Assembly: GCF_004402235.1 (NCBI RefSeq)
Contig: NZ_SOFS01000019.1
Span: 1-64,000, forward strand
Length of the DNA stretch: 64,000 bases
Source of the DNA: Cryobacterium glucosi
GTDB taxonomy: Bacteria > Actinomycetota > Actinomycetes > Actinomycetales > Microbacteriaceae
Direction: 5' to 3'
Shown here: piece by piece, positions 50,008 to 59,029 of the stretch
Layout of the letters: every line of letters starts with the position of its first letter
Position numbering within the stretch: position 1 is the first letter of the stretch
The notes under the pieces: generated by a model
Databases searched by the model: none
What the model saw: only the letters and a program-made list of their open reading frames with translations
What the model was told of the DNA's origin: nothing
Translations under genes and position numbers: made by a program

Positions 50008-53000
50008 GGTGTCCACGGCAGTCTGTGCCACGGCGAGATCGGGTTTCCTGACCAGACCGACCCGGCAGGCACCCGCTCGCCGCGCATCACGAGGGACGCG
50101 GGGCCGACCGTCGCTCCGGCATCCACCGATGCGGCGGGCAGGATCACGCTGTGCGGTCCGAGGGTGGCCCCCTCGGCGAGCGCGACCCGGTCCAGCTGCA
50201 TGATCCGGTCGTGGAACAGGTGAGTCTGCACGACGCAGCCCCGGTTCACGGTGACCCCGTCGCCGAGGGCCACGAGGTCCGCTTCCGGCAGCCAGTATGT
50301 CTCGCACCAGACGCCGCGGCCCACCCGGGCCCCGATCGTGCGCAGGAACATCGACAGGGCGGGGGTCCCGGCGGCCTTCGCCGCGAACCACGGCCGGGCG
50401 ACCATCTCGACGAAGGTGTCCGAGACCTCGTTGCGCCAGATGAACGATGACCAGAGCGGATGCTCGCTCACGGAGATCCGCCCGACGAGCGCCCACTTGG
50501 CGAGGCTCGTCACGACCGCGGCGACGGCACCGGCCGCGAGGATCACGATCCCGCCGAGCAGGATCGCCCAGCCGAGACCGAGGCCGAGCCAGAGGGCGTC
50601 GAGCGCGGCGAGCACGCCGAGGGCGATCAGCCCGGTCACGACAACCGGCACGATCCGCAGCACCTCCCAGAAGGCACGGGCCGTGCGGAGACGGGCGGAC
50701 GGCTGGAACGTGCGCGCCTCGTCGACATCCGTCACGAGCCGCCGCAGCCGCTCTGGCGGGTTGCCGAGCCACGAGGACCCGCGCTTGGCCTTGCGCGGCG
50801 TGGACGAGAGCACGGCGACGAGTCCGTTGCGCGGCACCGTGCGGCCGGCGCCGGCCATGCCGCTGTTGCCGAGGAAGGCGCGGCGGCCCACCTTGGCGGG
50901 CCCGATGTGCATCCAGCCGCCGCCGAGTTCGTAACAGGCGACCATCGTGTCGTCGGCGAGGAACGCTGCGGGCGCGATCGTGGTGAGCGCGGGGATGAGC
51001 AGCACGGTCGACGCCTCGACGCCCGCGCCGACCTTCGCGCCGAGCAGGCGCAACCACACCGGGGTGAGCAGGCTCGCGTAGACGGGGAAGAGCAGAGTGC
51101 GCGCGCCGTCGAGGATGCGCTCGGTCATCCAGACCTGCCAGCCGAACCGACTGCGCACAGGGTAGTAGCCCTCGCGGAGCCCGACGCCGAGCACCCGTAC
51201 GGCGAGCACGACGAGCAGCGCGTACACGAGCCCGGCGACCACCACGGCGAGCGGCATCATCAGCGCGGCCCGGCCGAGCGCGAGGCCCAGGGTGCCGGCG
51301 TCGCCGATCGCGGCGCCGACGAGGAGGGCGGCGAGAATCACCGCGACCGCGGGCATCGCGGTCATGCCGAGCGCGCCGAGGGCGTATGCCGCAAGCCAGC
51401 GCCGGCCGCGTGGCGGGTGTTCGGCCGGCCAGGCGCCGCGGGCGGCCCCGACCCGGGTGGCAGGCGAGCCGGCCCAGCGTTCGCCCTCCGGCACGTGGCC
51501 GGACACGGCGGCGCCGGGTTCGATCACGGCGCCCTCGCCGATCACCGCTCCGCCGAGGAGGGTGCTGCGCGCGCCGATCGTGGCGCCGGCGCCGATCTTC
51601 ACCCGTCCGATGCGCAGCACGTCGCCGTCGATCCAGTAGCCGGACAGGTCGCTCTCTGGTTCGATCGCGGCGCGCTCGCCGATGGACAGCATCCCCGTCA
51701 CGGGCGGGAGCGCGTGCAGGTCGACGCCCGGTTCGATGCGGGCGCCGAGCGCCCTGGCGTAGTAGCTGATCCAGGGCGCTCCGGCGAGGCTCACGGCGTC
51801 GACGAGCAGGGACACCTGCTCGGCGAGCCAGAGCCGCAGGTGCACGGACCCCGCCCGCGGGTAGGCGCCCGGCTTCACCCCGCGGAGGAGGAGCCGGGAC
51901 GCGAGAACGGAGAGCGCCATCTTGCCGGGCGGGGTGACGAAGACGAGGAATCCGGCGAGGATCCACCACCAGGACAGCGTCGGCGCGAACGTGGCGCCGC
52001 CCGCGGCGAGCAGGTTGTTCGCCGCCGCGAGGTAGACGAGCCAGCGGGCGCCGACGAGCGCGTGCAGCGGGATGCCGAGCAGGGTCTGCAGGAGCTGGCT
52101 GCGGAACGGGACCGGAAGCACGGTGCGCGCCGCGGCCACCACGGCGGGGGTGCGGGAGTCGAGTTCGTCGGCGAGAGCGCCGATGCGGGGGTGGTCGTAG
52201 ATGTCGTTGACCCGGGTGTCCGGGTAGCGTTCGCGGAGCGCGGAGACGAACTGGGCGGCCGTGAGCGAGCCACCGCCGTGTGCGAAGAAGTCGGCGTCCG
52301 GACCCTCGACGGTGGACCCGAGGATGGCAGCCCACTTCTCGGCGAGCCAGGCCGCCGTCGGAGACAGCAGGCCGGCATCCGTGTCGTCGCCCGTCGCCGG
52401 GAGCGGCCAGGGCAGGGCGGCCTTGTCGACCTTGCCGGAGACCCGCGTGGGCAGCTCGTCGACGACGGCGAGCAACGGCACGAGAGCGGCGGGTAATTCC
52501 TCCCGCAGGCGCACGGTCGCCTGGCCGCGGTCGAAGGCGGATGCCGCGTCGACGAGTGCGAGGTAGCCCACGAGCACCTGGTTCCCGGCCGGGGTGCGCT
52601 GCACGACAGCGGCGGCACCGGCGACGCCCGGCAGGGTGCGCAGCGCTGCCTCGATCTCGCCGAGCTCGATGCGACGTCCGCCGAGCTTGACCTGGTCGTC
52701 GGCGCGGCCGGCGAAGACGAGGCCGGACGCCTCGAAGCGCACGAGGTCGCCGCTCCGGTAGGCGCGCGGCCAGCCGAGGCCGGCGTGCGGGGCGTACTTC
52801 TCGGCGTCCTTGGCCGGGTCGAGGTAGCGGGCGAGGCCCACTCCCCCGATGATGAGTTCCCCGGTCTCGCCTTCGGCGACGCGGGCGCCCGCGGAATCGA
52901 CGACGGCGAGGTCCCAGCCGTCGAGGGGCAGGCCGATCCGGATCGGCGCGCTGCCGTCGAGCAGCGCGGCGCACGCGACGACGGTCGCCTCGGTCGGCCC

Positions 53001-53969
53001 GTAGGTGTTCCAGACCTCACGGCCCCTGGCCTGCAACCGGTCGGCGAGTTCGGGCGGGCAGGCTTCTCCGCCGAAAATGAGCAGGCGCACCCGTTCGAGG
53101 GCTTCCTCCGGCCAGAGGGCGGCGAGGGTCGGCACCGTCGACACGATGGTGATCCCGTGCGCGATCAGCCACGGGCCGAGGTCGACGCCGCTGCGCACCA
53201 GCGAACGGGGAGCGGAGACGAGGCAGGCGCCATTCCGCCAGGCCAGCCACATCTCCTCGCAGGAGGCGTCGAAAGCGACCGAAAGGCCCGCGAGCACCCG
53301 GTCGGCGGGGCCGATCGGGTCGGCCCGGAGGAACAGTCCGGCCTCGGCGTCGACGAACGCGGCCGCGGAGCGGTGCGAGACGGCGACACCCTTCGGCACC
53401 CCCGTCGAACCGGAGGTGAAGATGACCCAGGCGTCGTCGCTGCCGCGGGGCAGGGTGCGGTGGGTGTGCGCGAGGGTCAGGTCCTCCTCGGGCGGCAGCA
53501 TCCGCTGCCTGAGCATGACGTCGTCCACCGCCGGCCGGAACTCGAAGACGCCGCCGCGGCCGATTACGCCGACGACGCGGGCCTCGCTGAAGACCAGGTG
53601 AGCGCGTTCCTCTGGGTCGTCGGCGTCGACCGGGACATAGGCGGCGCCGACCCGCAGGGTCGCGAGAATGGACACGTAGAGTTCGCGGGTTCCGGAGGGG
53701 ATGCGGATGCCGACGGTGTCCCCGCGGCGCACGCCGGCCTGGCTGAGGGCGAGGGCCTGCTCGTCGACGAGGTGCCGGAGCTGGCGGTAGCTGACGGTGC
53801 CGGACTGGTCTTCGAGCGCGAGGGCGTTGGGGTGCCTGGCTTCGGTGGCGAAGAGGATGTCGATGAGGGTGCGCGCCTCCGCCGTGCGCGATCCGGCCTC
53901 GAGCACGGCCTGGGCGGCGGACTGCGCTGCGGCCTGGGTTGCGCCCTGCGGAACGGGGGTCTCGGTCAC
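50004..53969 (-). CDS. Pls/PosA-family non-ribosomal peptide synthetase (A-T-membrane-terminal domains)
   Basis: Single-module membrane NRPS, 1321 residues from the GTG at 53969 (GAGGAG 5 nt upstream). The adenylation domain (about 35-530) has FTSGSTGVPKG, FDASCEEMWLAW, NTYGPTEATV, YRSGDLVRF, GRADDQVKLGGRRIELGEIE and SGKVDK. The carrier domain (about 540-610) has HGGGSLTA with the phosphopantetheine Ser near 568. The remaining ~700 residues alternate membrane spans with left-handed-helix hexapeptide-like blocks (for example GAGATIGARSTLLGGAVIGE), as in epsilon-poly-lysine synthetase relatives. Asp234 and Glu238 in the pocket would suit a basic amino acid. The product is unknown. Confidence 0.88.
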   Translation of the reverse strand: MTETPVPQGATQAAAQSAAQAVLEAGSRTAEARTLIDILFATEARHPNALALEDQSGTVSYRQLRHLVDEQALALSQAGVRRGDTVGIRIPSGTRELYVSILATLRVGAAYVPVDADDPEERAHLVFSEARVVGVIGRGGVFEFRPAVDDVMLRQRMLPPEEDLTLAHTHRTLPRGSDDAWVIFTSGSTGVPKGVAVSHRSAAAFVDAEAGLFLRADPIGPADRVLAGLSVAFDASCEEMWLAWRNGACLVSAPRSLVRSGVDLGPWLIAHGITIVSTVPTLAALWPEEALERVRLLIFGGEACPPELADRLQARGREVWNTYGPTEATVVACAALLDGSAPIRIGLPLDGWDLAVVDSAGARVAEGETGELIIGGVGLARYLDPAKDAEKYAPHAGLGWPRAYRSGDLVRFEASGLVFAGRADDQVKLGGRRIELGEIEAALRTLPGVAGAAAVVQRTPAGNQVLVGYLALVDAASAFDRGQATVRLREELPAALVPLLAVVDELPTRVSGKVDKAALPWPLPATGDDTDAGLLSPTAAWLAEKWAAILGSTVEGPDADFFAHGGGSLTAAQFVSALRERYPDTRVNDIYDHPRIGALADELDSRTPAVVAAARTVLPVPFRSQLLQTLLGIPLHALVGARWLVYLAAANNLLAAGGATFAPTLSWWWILAGFLVFVTPPGKMALSVLASRLLLRGVKPGAYPRAGSVHLRLWLAEQVSLLVDAVSLAGAPWISYYARALGARIEPGVDLHALPPVTGMLSIGERAAIEPESDLSGYWIDGDVLRIGRVKIGAGATIGARSTLLGGAVIGEGAVIEPGAAVSGHVPEGERWAGSPATRVGAARGAWPAEHPPRGRRWLAAYALGALGMTAMPAVAVILAALLVGAAIGDAGTLGLALGRAALMMPLAVVVAGLVYALLVVLAVRVLGVGLREGYYPVRSRFGWQVWMTERILDGARTLLFPVYASLLTPVWLRLLGAKVGAGVEASTVLLIPALTTIAPAAFLADDTMVACYELGGGWMHIGPAKVGRRAFLGNSGMAGAGRTVPRNGLVAVLSSTPRKAKRGSSWLGNPPERLRRLVTDVDEARTFQPSARLRTARAFWEVLRIVPVVVTGLIALGVLAALDALWLGLGLGWAILLGGIVILAAGAVAAVVTSLAKWALVGRISVSEHPLWSSFIWRNEVSDTFVEMVARPWFAAKAAGTPALSMFLRTIGARVGRGVWCETYWLPEADLVALGDGVTVNRGCVVQTHLFHDRIMQLDRVALAEGATLGPHSVILPAASVDAGATVGPASLVMRGERVPAGSVWSGNPISPWHRLPWTP

Positions 53970-54020
53970 GCTCGCTCCTCGGATCGGGACGCGGTGCTGC
54001 ACACCGCACGACGATTCCCC

Positions 54021-54026
54021 AGTGTA
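54021..54026 (-). promoter_or_regulatory. Candidate -10 for the synthetase/peptidase operon
   Basis: TACACT on the minus strand, 52 bp before the synthetase GTG. No convincing -35 is visible at 17 bp, so this is tentative. Confidence 0.3.
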
Positions 54027-54066
54027 GAACAGGCGTGTGACGCCGGGGTGTCGGCCCGCACCTCGG

Positions 54067-54918
54067 TCAGCGGGCGTCCCCAGCGGATGCCGGCCGGCCG
54101 AGCACAGGACCGAGCGCGTCGAGCTCCTCGCCGCCGGCCATCAGCCTCGTGAGCTCGTCGACCGTGATCCCGTCGCGCGCGAACTCGCCGAGGCTCGTGC
54201 CGCGGTTGAGCACGAGGAACCGATCCCCGACGGCCCAGGCATGGTGCGGGTTGTGCGTGATGAACACGATGCCGAGGCCGCTGTCCCTGGCCCGCGCGAT
54301 GTACCGCAGCACGAGGCCGGCCTGGGTGACGCCGAGCGCGGACGTCGGTTCGTCGAGGATGACGAGTTTCGCGCCGAAGTGCACGGCGCGGGCGATCGCG
54401 ACGGCCTGGCGTTCCCCGCCGGAGAGGGTGCCGATCGGCTGGTCGACGTCGCGGAGGGTGATGCCCAGGGTCGCAAGGCTGTCCCGGGTGGTCACCCGCA
54501 TCCTGGCGACGGCGAGGCGGCGGAACGGCCCGCGGCCGACCGTCTCCTCCGCTCCGAGGAAGAAGTTGCGCCAGACCGGGAGCAGCGGCACGAGGGCCAG
54601 GTCCTGGTAGACCGTCGCGATGCCGAGGGAGAGCGCGTCACGGGGGCTCCCGAAGTGTTGTTCGACGCCGTGGGCGAGGAGGGTGCCTTCGGTGTGCCCG
54701 TGTGCCCCGGCGAGGACCTTGATCAGTGTGGACTTGCCCGCGCCGTTGTCGCCGAGCACGCAGAGCACCTCGCCGGCTCCGATCGAGGCCGTCACCCCGC
54801 TCAGCGCACGCACCGAACCGTAGCTCTTGCCGAGACCGCGGACCTCGAGAAGAGGCGCCCGGGCATCCGCCGCCGCGCCCAGGGGCTCCGCCGTGCCCAG
54901 GGGCTCCGCCGCGGTCAT
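54067..54918 (-). CDS. Sugar ABC transporter ATP-binding protein (CUT2, single-domain)
   Basis: ATPase of 283 residues related to RbsA/XylG but with one nucleotide-binding domain. Walker A is [13 protein letters not shown], the Q-loop [20 protein letters not shown], signature [14 protein letters not shown], Walker [13 protein letters not shown] and the H-loop [15 protein letters not shown]. Single-domain CUT2-type ATPases (FrcA-like) fit this layout. The ATG overlaps the permease TGA by 4 bp. It is the last gene of the three-gene importer operon; the C-terminal Asp/Gly-rich tail is short. Confidence 0.92.
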   Translation of the reverse strand: MTAAEPLGTAEPLGAAADARAPLLEVRGLGKSYGSVRALSGVTASIGAGEVLCVLGDNGAGKSTLIKVLAGAHGHTEGTLLAHGVEQHFGSPRDALSLGIATVYQDLALVPLLPVWRNFFLGAEETVGRGPFRRLAVARMRVTTRDSLATLGITLRDVDQPIGTLSGGERQAVAIARAVHFGAKLVILDEPTSALGVTQAGLVLRYIARARDSGLGIVFITHNPHHAWAVGDRFLVLNRGTSLGEFARDGITVDELTRLMAGGEELDALGPVLGRPASAGDAR

Positions 54919-55901
54919 GAGCGCTCACCGGCCTGGCGGCGCACCCAGAGGTTGACGAGTACCGCGAGCAGCAGCATGCCGCCGAGGAAGGCCTTGAGCC
55001 AGTTGCTGTCCCACTGGGCGAAGACGATGCCCTGGAGCGCCATGCCGTAGATGAGGGCGCCGAGGGACGCGCCGATCGCGGAGCCGAACCCGCCGGTGAG
55101 CAGGCAGCCGCCGACGACGGCGCAGATGATGTAGACGAATTCCTGGCCGATGCCCGTCGTCGCCTGCACGGTCGACACGTCGAAGAGCTGGAGCATTCCG
55201 ACGAGCCAGGCGGCGCCTGCGGTCGTGAGGAAGAGCCCGAACTTCACCCGGCGCACGGGCACGCCGACCTGGCGGGCGCTTGCGGCCTGGCCGCCGACCG
55301 CGAAGACCCAGTTGCCGAAGCGGGTGCGCAGCAGCACCCAGGTCGCGAGCGCGGTCAGCAGGATCCACCAGACGATCGAGATCTTGACGTCCATGCCGAA
55401 CAGCGGGAACGAGGAGCCGAAGAGCACCCGGGCCTGGTCGAAGCCCGTGACGGCCCCGAGGCCCTGGATCGCGACGGTCCCGGTGAGCAGTTTGGTGACG
55501 GCGAGGTTCAGGCCCTGCAGGATGAAGAAGGTCGCGAGGGTCACGATGAAACTCGGCAGGCCGGTCGAGGTGACGAGCCACGCGTTGAAGGCCCCGACGA
55601 GGAGGGCCGCGGCGAGCGCGAGCACGAGGGCGAGCCACACGTTCAGGCCCCACTGCGTCGTCGCAATACCGACGATCAGGCCGGTCGTTCCCGTCATCGC
55701 GCCCGCGGAGAGGTCGAACTCTCCGCCGATCATCAGGAGCGCCACGGCGACGGCCATGATCCCGAACAGCGACGACGAATACAGCCAGGTTGCGACGCCG
55801 GCCGGGGTCAGAAAAGCGGATGTCGAGATCGAGAAATACAGGAAGATCCCGAACGCGGCGACGAAGGCCCCGACCTCGGGGCGGCGGAGCAGCCCGGTCA
55901 T
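54915..55901 (-). CDS. Sugar ABC transporter permease (RbsC/XylH-like)
   Basis: Membrane permease of 328 residues, BPD_transp_2 family, about 9-10 spans. Family marks are [20 protein letters not shown], then [40 protein letters not shown] (the EAA-like coupling loop) and [20 protein letters not shown]. It is co-translated with its neighbours (4-bp overlaps at both ends). It probably homodimerises with the single-domain ATPase. The transported sugar is undetermined; homologues import fructose, ribose, xylose or inositol. Confidence 0.93.
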   Translation of the reverse strand: MTGLLRRPEVGAFVAAFGIFLYFSISTSAFLTPAGVATWLYSSSLFGIMAVAVALLMIGGEFDLSAGAMTGTTGLIVGIATTQWGLNVWLALVLALAAALLVGAFNAWLVTSTGLPSFIVTLATFFILQGLNLAVTKLLTGTVAIQGLGAVTGFDQARVLFGSSFPLFGMDVKISIVWWILLTALATWVLLRTRFGNWVFAVGGQAASARQVGVPVRRVKFGLFLTTAGAAWLVGMLQLFDVSTVQATTGIGQEFVYIICAVVGGCLLTGGFGSAIGASLGALIYGMALQGIVFAQWDSNWLKAFLGGMLLLAVLVNLWVRRQAGERS

Positions 55902-56875
55902 CGGGTTCCGTGTGCCGCGTAGGTGGCGACCTGCGCCGCGTTCTCCTTCGTGACGAACCCGGGGCCGGAGAACACCGGCTGGCCGCCGCCGACGACATCG
56001 CCGTTGCGCTTCTGCAGGGTGAGGAAGACCACCGGAAGGTAGCCCTGGGAATAAGGCTGCTGGTCGACCGCGAACAGGATCGAGCCGGCCTCGATGAGCG
56101 TCGTCACGTCTTTGGACACGTCGAAGGTCGCGAGCTGCGCGTGGCTGCCCGCGTCGGTGATGGCCTGGCTCGCGGCGACGGCGATGCCCGGGTTCAGGCT
56201 GAGCACACCGTCGATCGTCGGGTCGGCCAGGAGCGTGCTCTTGATCGTGTTCTGGGCGTCCGCGAGGTTGGCGATGTCGACCTGTACGTTCATGACCGGG
56301 CTGCCGAGCCCGGCGGCGGCTCCCCGGCAGCGGTCCTCGAGGCCCGTGTTGCCTGCCTCGTGGATGACGCAGATCACCTTCGTGGCTCCCGCCTTGGCGA
56401 GGCGCTCCCCCGCGGACTGTCCGGCGGCGTACTCGCTCTGGCCGACGTGGGTCTGGGCGCCGAAGGCGAGGGACTCCTCGAGTCCCGAGTTGATCGTGAT
56501 CACCGGGATGCCGGCCGCCACGGCCTTCTCGACGGACGCCTTGACCCCGTCGGGGTTCGCCATCGAGACGATCAGTCCGTCCGGATGCGTCGCGACGGCC
56601 GAATCGATCAGCTGGCTCTGACGCACGGGGTCACCGTCGCCCTGGTATGTCACGGTCGCGCCGAGGTCGGTGCCTGCCTGCTCTGCGCCACTCTTGACCA
56701 CGTCCCAGAACGCGTCGCCCGGGTTTCCGTGGGTGACCACCGCGATGGTCGTCTTCCCGGCGGATGCCGCGTCCGATCCGGTCGCGGTGCTCCCGTTCGT
56801 CGAGCATCCGGTGAGGGCGAGCGGAAGCAGGACCAGGGCGGTGAGCCCGGCGAGCAGGCTGGTTTTGTGCAACAT
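55898..56875 (-). CDS. Sugar ABC transporter substrate-binding lipoprotein (RbsB-like)
   Basis: Exported lipid-anchored binding protein, 325 residues. The signal MLHKTSLLAGLTALVLLPLALTGC ends in a lipobox. The periplasmic-binding fold is recognised from TIAVVTHGNPGDAFWDVVKSG, GLIVSMANPDGVKASVEKAV, GIPVITINSG and the hinge region AVDQQPYSQGYLPVVFL. It is the first gene of the importer operon. A TAAGAT hexamer at 56962-56967 (minus strand) is a possible -10. Ligand class is inferred from family only. Confidence 0.92.
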   Translation of the reverse strand: MLHKTSLLAGLTALVLLPLALTGCSTNGSTATGSDAASAGKTTIAVVTHGNPGDAFWDVVKSGAEQAGTDLGATVTYQGDGDPVRQSQLIDSAVATHPDGLIVSMANPDGVKASVEKAVAAGIPVITINSGLEESLAFGAQTHVGQSEYAAGQSAGERLAKAGATKVICVIHEAGNTGLEDRCRGAAAGLGSPVMNVQVDIANLADAQNTIKSTLLADPTIDGVLSLNPGIAVAASQAITDAGSHAQLATFDVSKDVTTLIEAGSILFAVDQQPYSQGYLPVVFLTLQKRNGDVVGGGQPVFSGPGFVTKENAAQVATYAAHGTR

Positions 56876-57004
56876 CGGTGGGTCGTCCTTCGAGGCCAGT
56901 CGTCAGCCAGCTGCCGGAGCTCGGCAGGCGAGCGGGACGCCGCTGAGGATGACCCTCCTGAATCTTAGGCTGCAGCGCTGCGCGGCTGGTTCGGAAAGGA
57001 CCTC

Positions 57005-58474
57005 CTACAGGCCGGCGATAGACGGCAGCCGTCCGGAACGGACGGCCTCGGCGAAGGCCTCATAGTCGCGGTCGTTCTGGTCCGCATAGCGCAGCGAGAA
57101 ATCAGTGATCGCCGTGTCGAATTCAGCTCCCTTCCCGAGGTAGGCGGCGATGGCGACGGGGTCACCCGAGCGTGCGTGCGCGCGAGCGAGCGTCCAGCCG
57201 CAGAGCCCGGCATAGAGGGTCATGCCGAACGGCACCATGTTCTCCACGACGACGGACCCCTTCATGTCGCGTAGCTGGCGCCAGTAGAGGAACCGGTTCT
57301 CCTGCACCCCTTTCGTCCAACCGAGGTAGATGTCGCTCGCGGCCTGCATCATCCGCTGTCCCTGCACGACGCGCTCACCGGGTTGTTCGTAGCGGCTCCT
57401 GTCGAGGTGGTCCTCGAGCACCGAGGCCCTGGCCTCCTTGACCTGGAGGAAGAGTGGATCATGTTGGTCACGCCCCTGGAGCAGCGCTATGTAGGCGCGC
57501 GTGCCGACGCTCCCGACGCCCACGACTTTACGGGCAACGTCGACGAGTTCGAAACGTTCGAGCAGCCGGCGGCGGTCATCCTGGAGATTGGCGCGGTAGG
57601 AGCGGAACGCCGTCCGGACCGATTCCTCGATCTCGTCGGGCGACAGTCCCGTCGTCGTCGTCAGCTCCCGGACAGGGATGACGATCGGCGGCTGGCTGAT
57701 GATCCGGTAGTCCCCGTCAACGAACTCTGCGAGCTTCGACAGCGCCTGCAGGCTGTCACGGGTGCGGGCCTTGTCGGCGAGCGCCCTGGTCCTCTTCTCG
57801 GCGTTCACCGCAGCCTTGCGCTCCGTCCGGTCTCCTTTCTTTTTGCCCGCGGCCACCTGGAGGGTCGCCATGACGGTCTCCTCGGTCATGCGGGCGTACC
57901 AGACGTCCATCGTGCCCATCTTCGCGAATTCCGCCATCGCCTCGCGATACGCCCGCACCGAGGCGAGCGTCACGTCGTGGACCTGGGAGTTCGTGAACCT
58001 GTTGTTGCGCGCCGCGATCGTGAAACTCGCGCACATCCGCTGGACGTCGTATTCGAACGGGCCGGGCAGGGTTTCGTCGAAGTCGTTCAGGTCGAAGAGC
58101 AGGGCACGCTCCGGCGAGGCGAACAGGCCGAAATTGGACAGGTGGGCGTCACCGCAGAGCTGGACGATCAGCCCGGACCTCGGGGTGTCCTTGAGGTCGG
58201 CGGCCATGATCCTGGCCGCGCCGCGGTAGAACGTGAACGGCGATACCAGCATGCGGCCGTGCCGGACCGGCACGAGGTCCTGCTCCCTGGTGAGGTTCTG
58301 TTCCTCGAGCAGCGCCACCGGGTCCGGTCTGTCCGCGGCCGGCGACCAACCCGAGTGACTGGCGCGGGGAGTCTGCTCCCTGGCCCGCTTGCCCCTGGCC
58401 TTGCGCTCCCCCACGGTCGCGTGCTCGACGACATTGTCGAGCGCGGCCCTGTCCTCATACATGGTGGACGACAT
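57005..58474 (-). CDS. DUF2252 domain protein
   Basis: 489 residues from the ATG at 58474, the start before MSSTMYEDRAAL. DUF2252 marks are RHGRMLVSPFTFYRGAA, IVQLCGDAHLSNFGLFASPE and LFDLNDFDETLPGPFEYDVQR, which resemble aminoglycoside-phosphotransferase-like (protein-kinase-fold) catalytic loops (GDAHLSNFG, DLNDFDE), and a C-terminal YADQNDRDYEAFAEAVRSG. The family is thought to be kinase-like but is uncharacterised. It precedes a sugar importer operon on the same strand with a 129-bp gap, so it is probably separate. Confidence 0.9.
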   Translation of the reverse strand: MSSTMYEDRAALDNVVEHATVGERKARGKRAREQTPRASHSGWSPAADRPDPVALLEEQNLTREQDLVPVRHGRMLVSPFTFYRGAARIMAADLKDTPRSGLIVQLCGDAHLSNFGLFASPERALLFDLNDFDETLPGPFEYDVQRMCASFTIAARNNRFTNSQVHDVTLASVRAYREAMAEFAKMGTMDVWYARMTEETVMATLQVAAGKKKGDRTERKAAVNAEKRTRALADKARTRDSLQALSKLAEFVDGDYRIISQPPIVIPVRELTTTTGLSPDEIEESVRTAFRSYRANLQDDRRRLLERFELVDVARKVVGVGSVGTRAYIALLQGRDQHDPLFLQVKEARASVLEDHLDRSRYEQPGERVVQGQRMMQAASDIYLGWTKGVQENRFLYWRQLRDMKGSVVVENMVPFGMTLYAGLCGWTLARAHARSGDPVAIAAYLGKGAEFDTAITDFSLRYADQNDRDYEAFAEAVRSGRLPSIAGL

Positions 58475-58529
58475 CCATGCTTGACGACCTCTCTGTCGTT
58501 TTCTTCTGTCGTTTTCTCCCCGGGCAGGA

Positions 58530-58907
58530 CTAGCCCAGCGCGCGGGCCTTGAGCCGCTCGTATTCGGCCTGGGTGATGATGCCGGAGTCGAGCAGCTTCT
58601 TCGCGTCCGCGATTTCCGTGGACGGCGACGAACCCGCAACGGTCTTGATGTACTGATCCGTCTGGCCCCGGTACTGGTTCCTGCGCTGCTCCTGGCGCTC
58701 GGACATCCCGGAACCCCGCGCGATCAGGTAGACGAGGGCGGTGAGGAAGGGCAGGAAGACTAGGAAAACCATCCAGATGGCCTTGACCCCGCCGCTGACC
58801 TGATGGTCGCTGAACAGGTCCCCGATGACGGTCACGAGCACCATCAGGTAAGCGAGGAAGACGAAGGACCAGAAGAAGAACCCGACAAAGTTCCAGAAAC
58901 TATCCAT
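58530..58907 (-). CDS. PLDc_N/SHOCT domain membrane protein
   Basis: 125-residue membrane protein: two spans (about 5-29 and 41-64) of the cardiolipin-synthase N-terminal (PLDc_N) type, a hydrophilic linker, and a C-terminal SHOCT motif EIADAKKLLDSGIITQAEYERLKARAL. The catalytic PLD domain is absent, as usual for these small proteins. The function is unknown; SHOCT often mediates oligomerisation. It starts 122 bp downstream of the end of the DHA2 exporter gene and 56 bp before DUF2252 on the same strand. Confidence 0.88.
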   Translation of the reverse strand: MDSFWNFVGFFFWSFVFLAYLMVLVTVIGDLFSDHQVSGGVKAIWMVFLVFLPFLTALVYLIARGSGMSERQEQRRNQYRGQTDQYIKTVAGSSPSTEIADAKKLLDSGIITQAEYERLKARALG

Positions 58908-59029
58908 GAGCCGTCTTCCCTCGGATACCGGGACACCCGTGTGATGCCCTCGTCGCTGACAAAATACTGTCGTTCGGCCGTTTCTGGAATGGGCACTGCC
59001 TGGAATGGCACCGCCGGGAATGGGCCCGG

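Noticed and set aside
50008-52974. Very long Arg-rich minus-strand frame upstream of the M1 peptidase
   Set aside because: It is the out-of-frame reading of the synthetase gene. The peptidase start is fixed by the GTGA overlap at 50007, and the upstream residues are low-complexity Arg/Gly/Ala.
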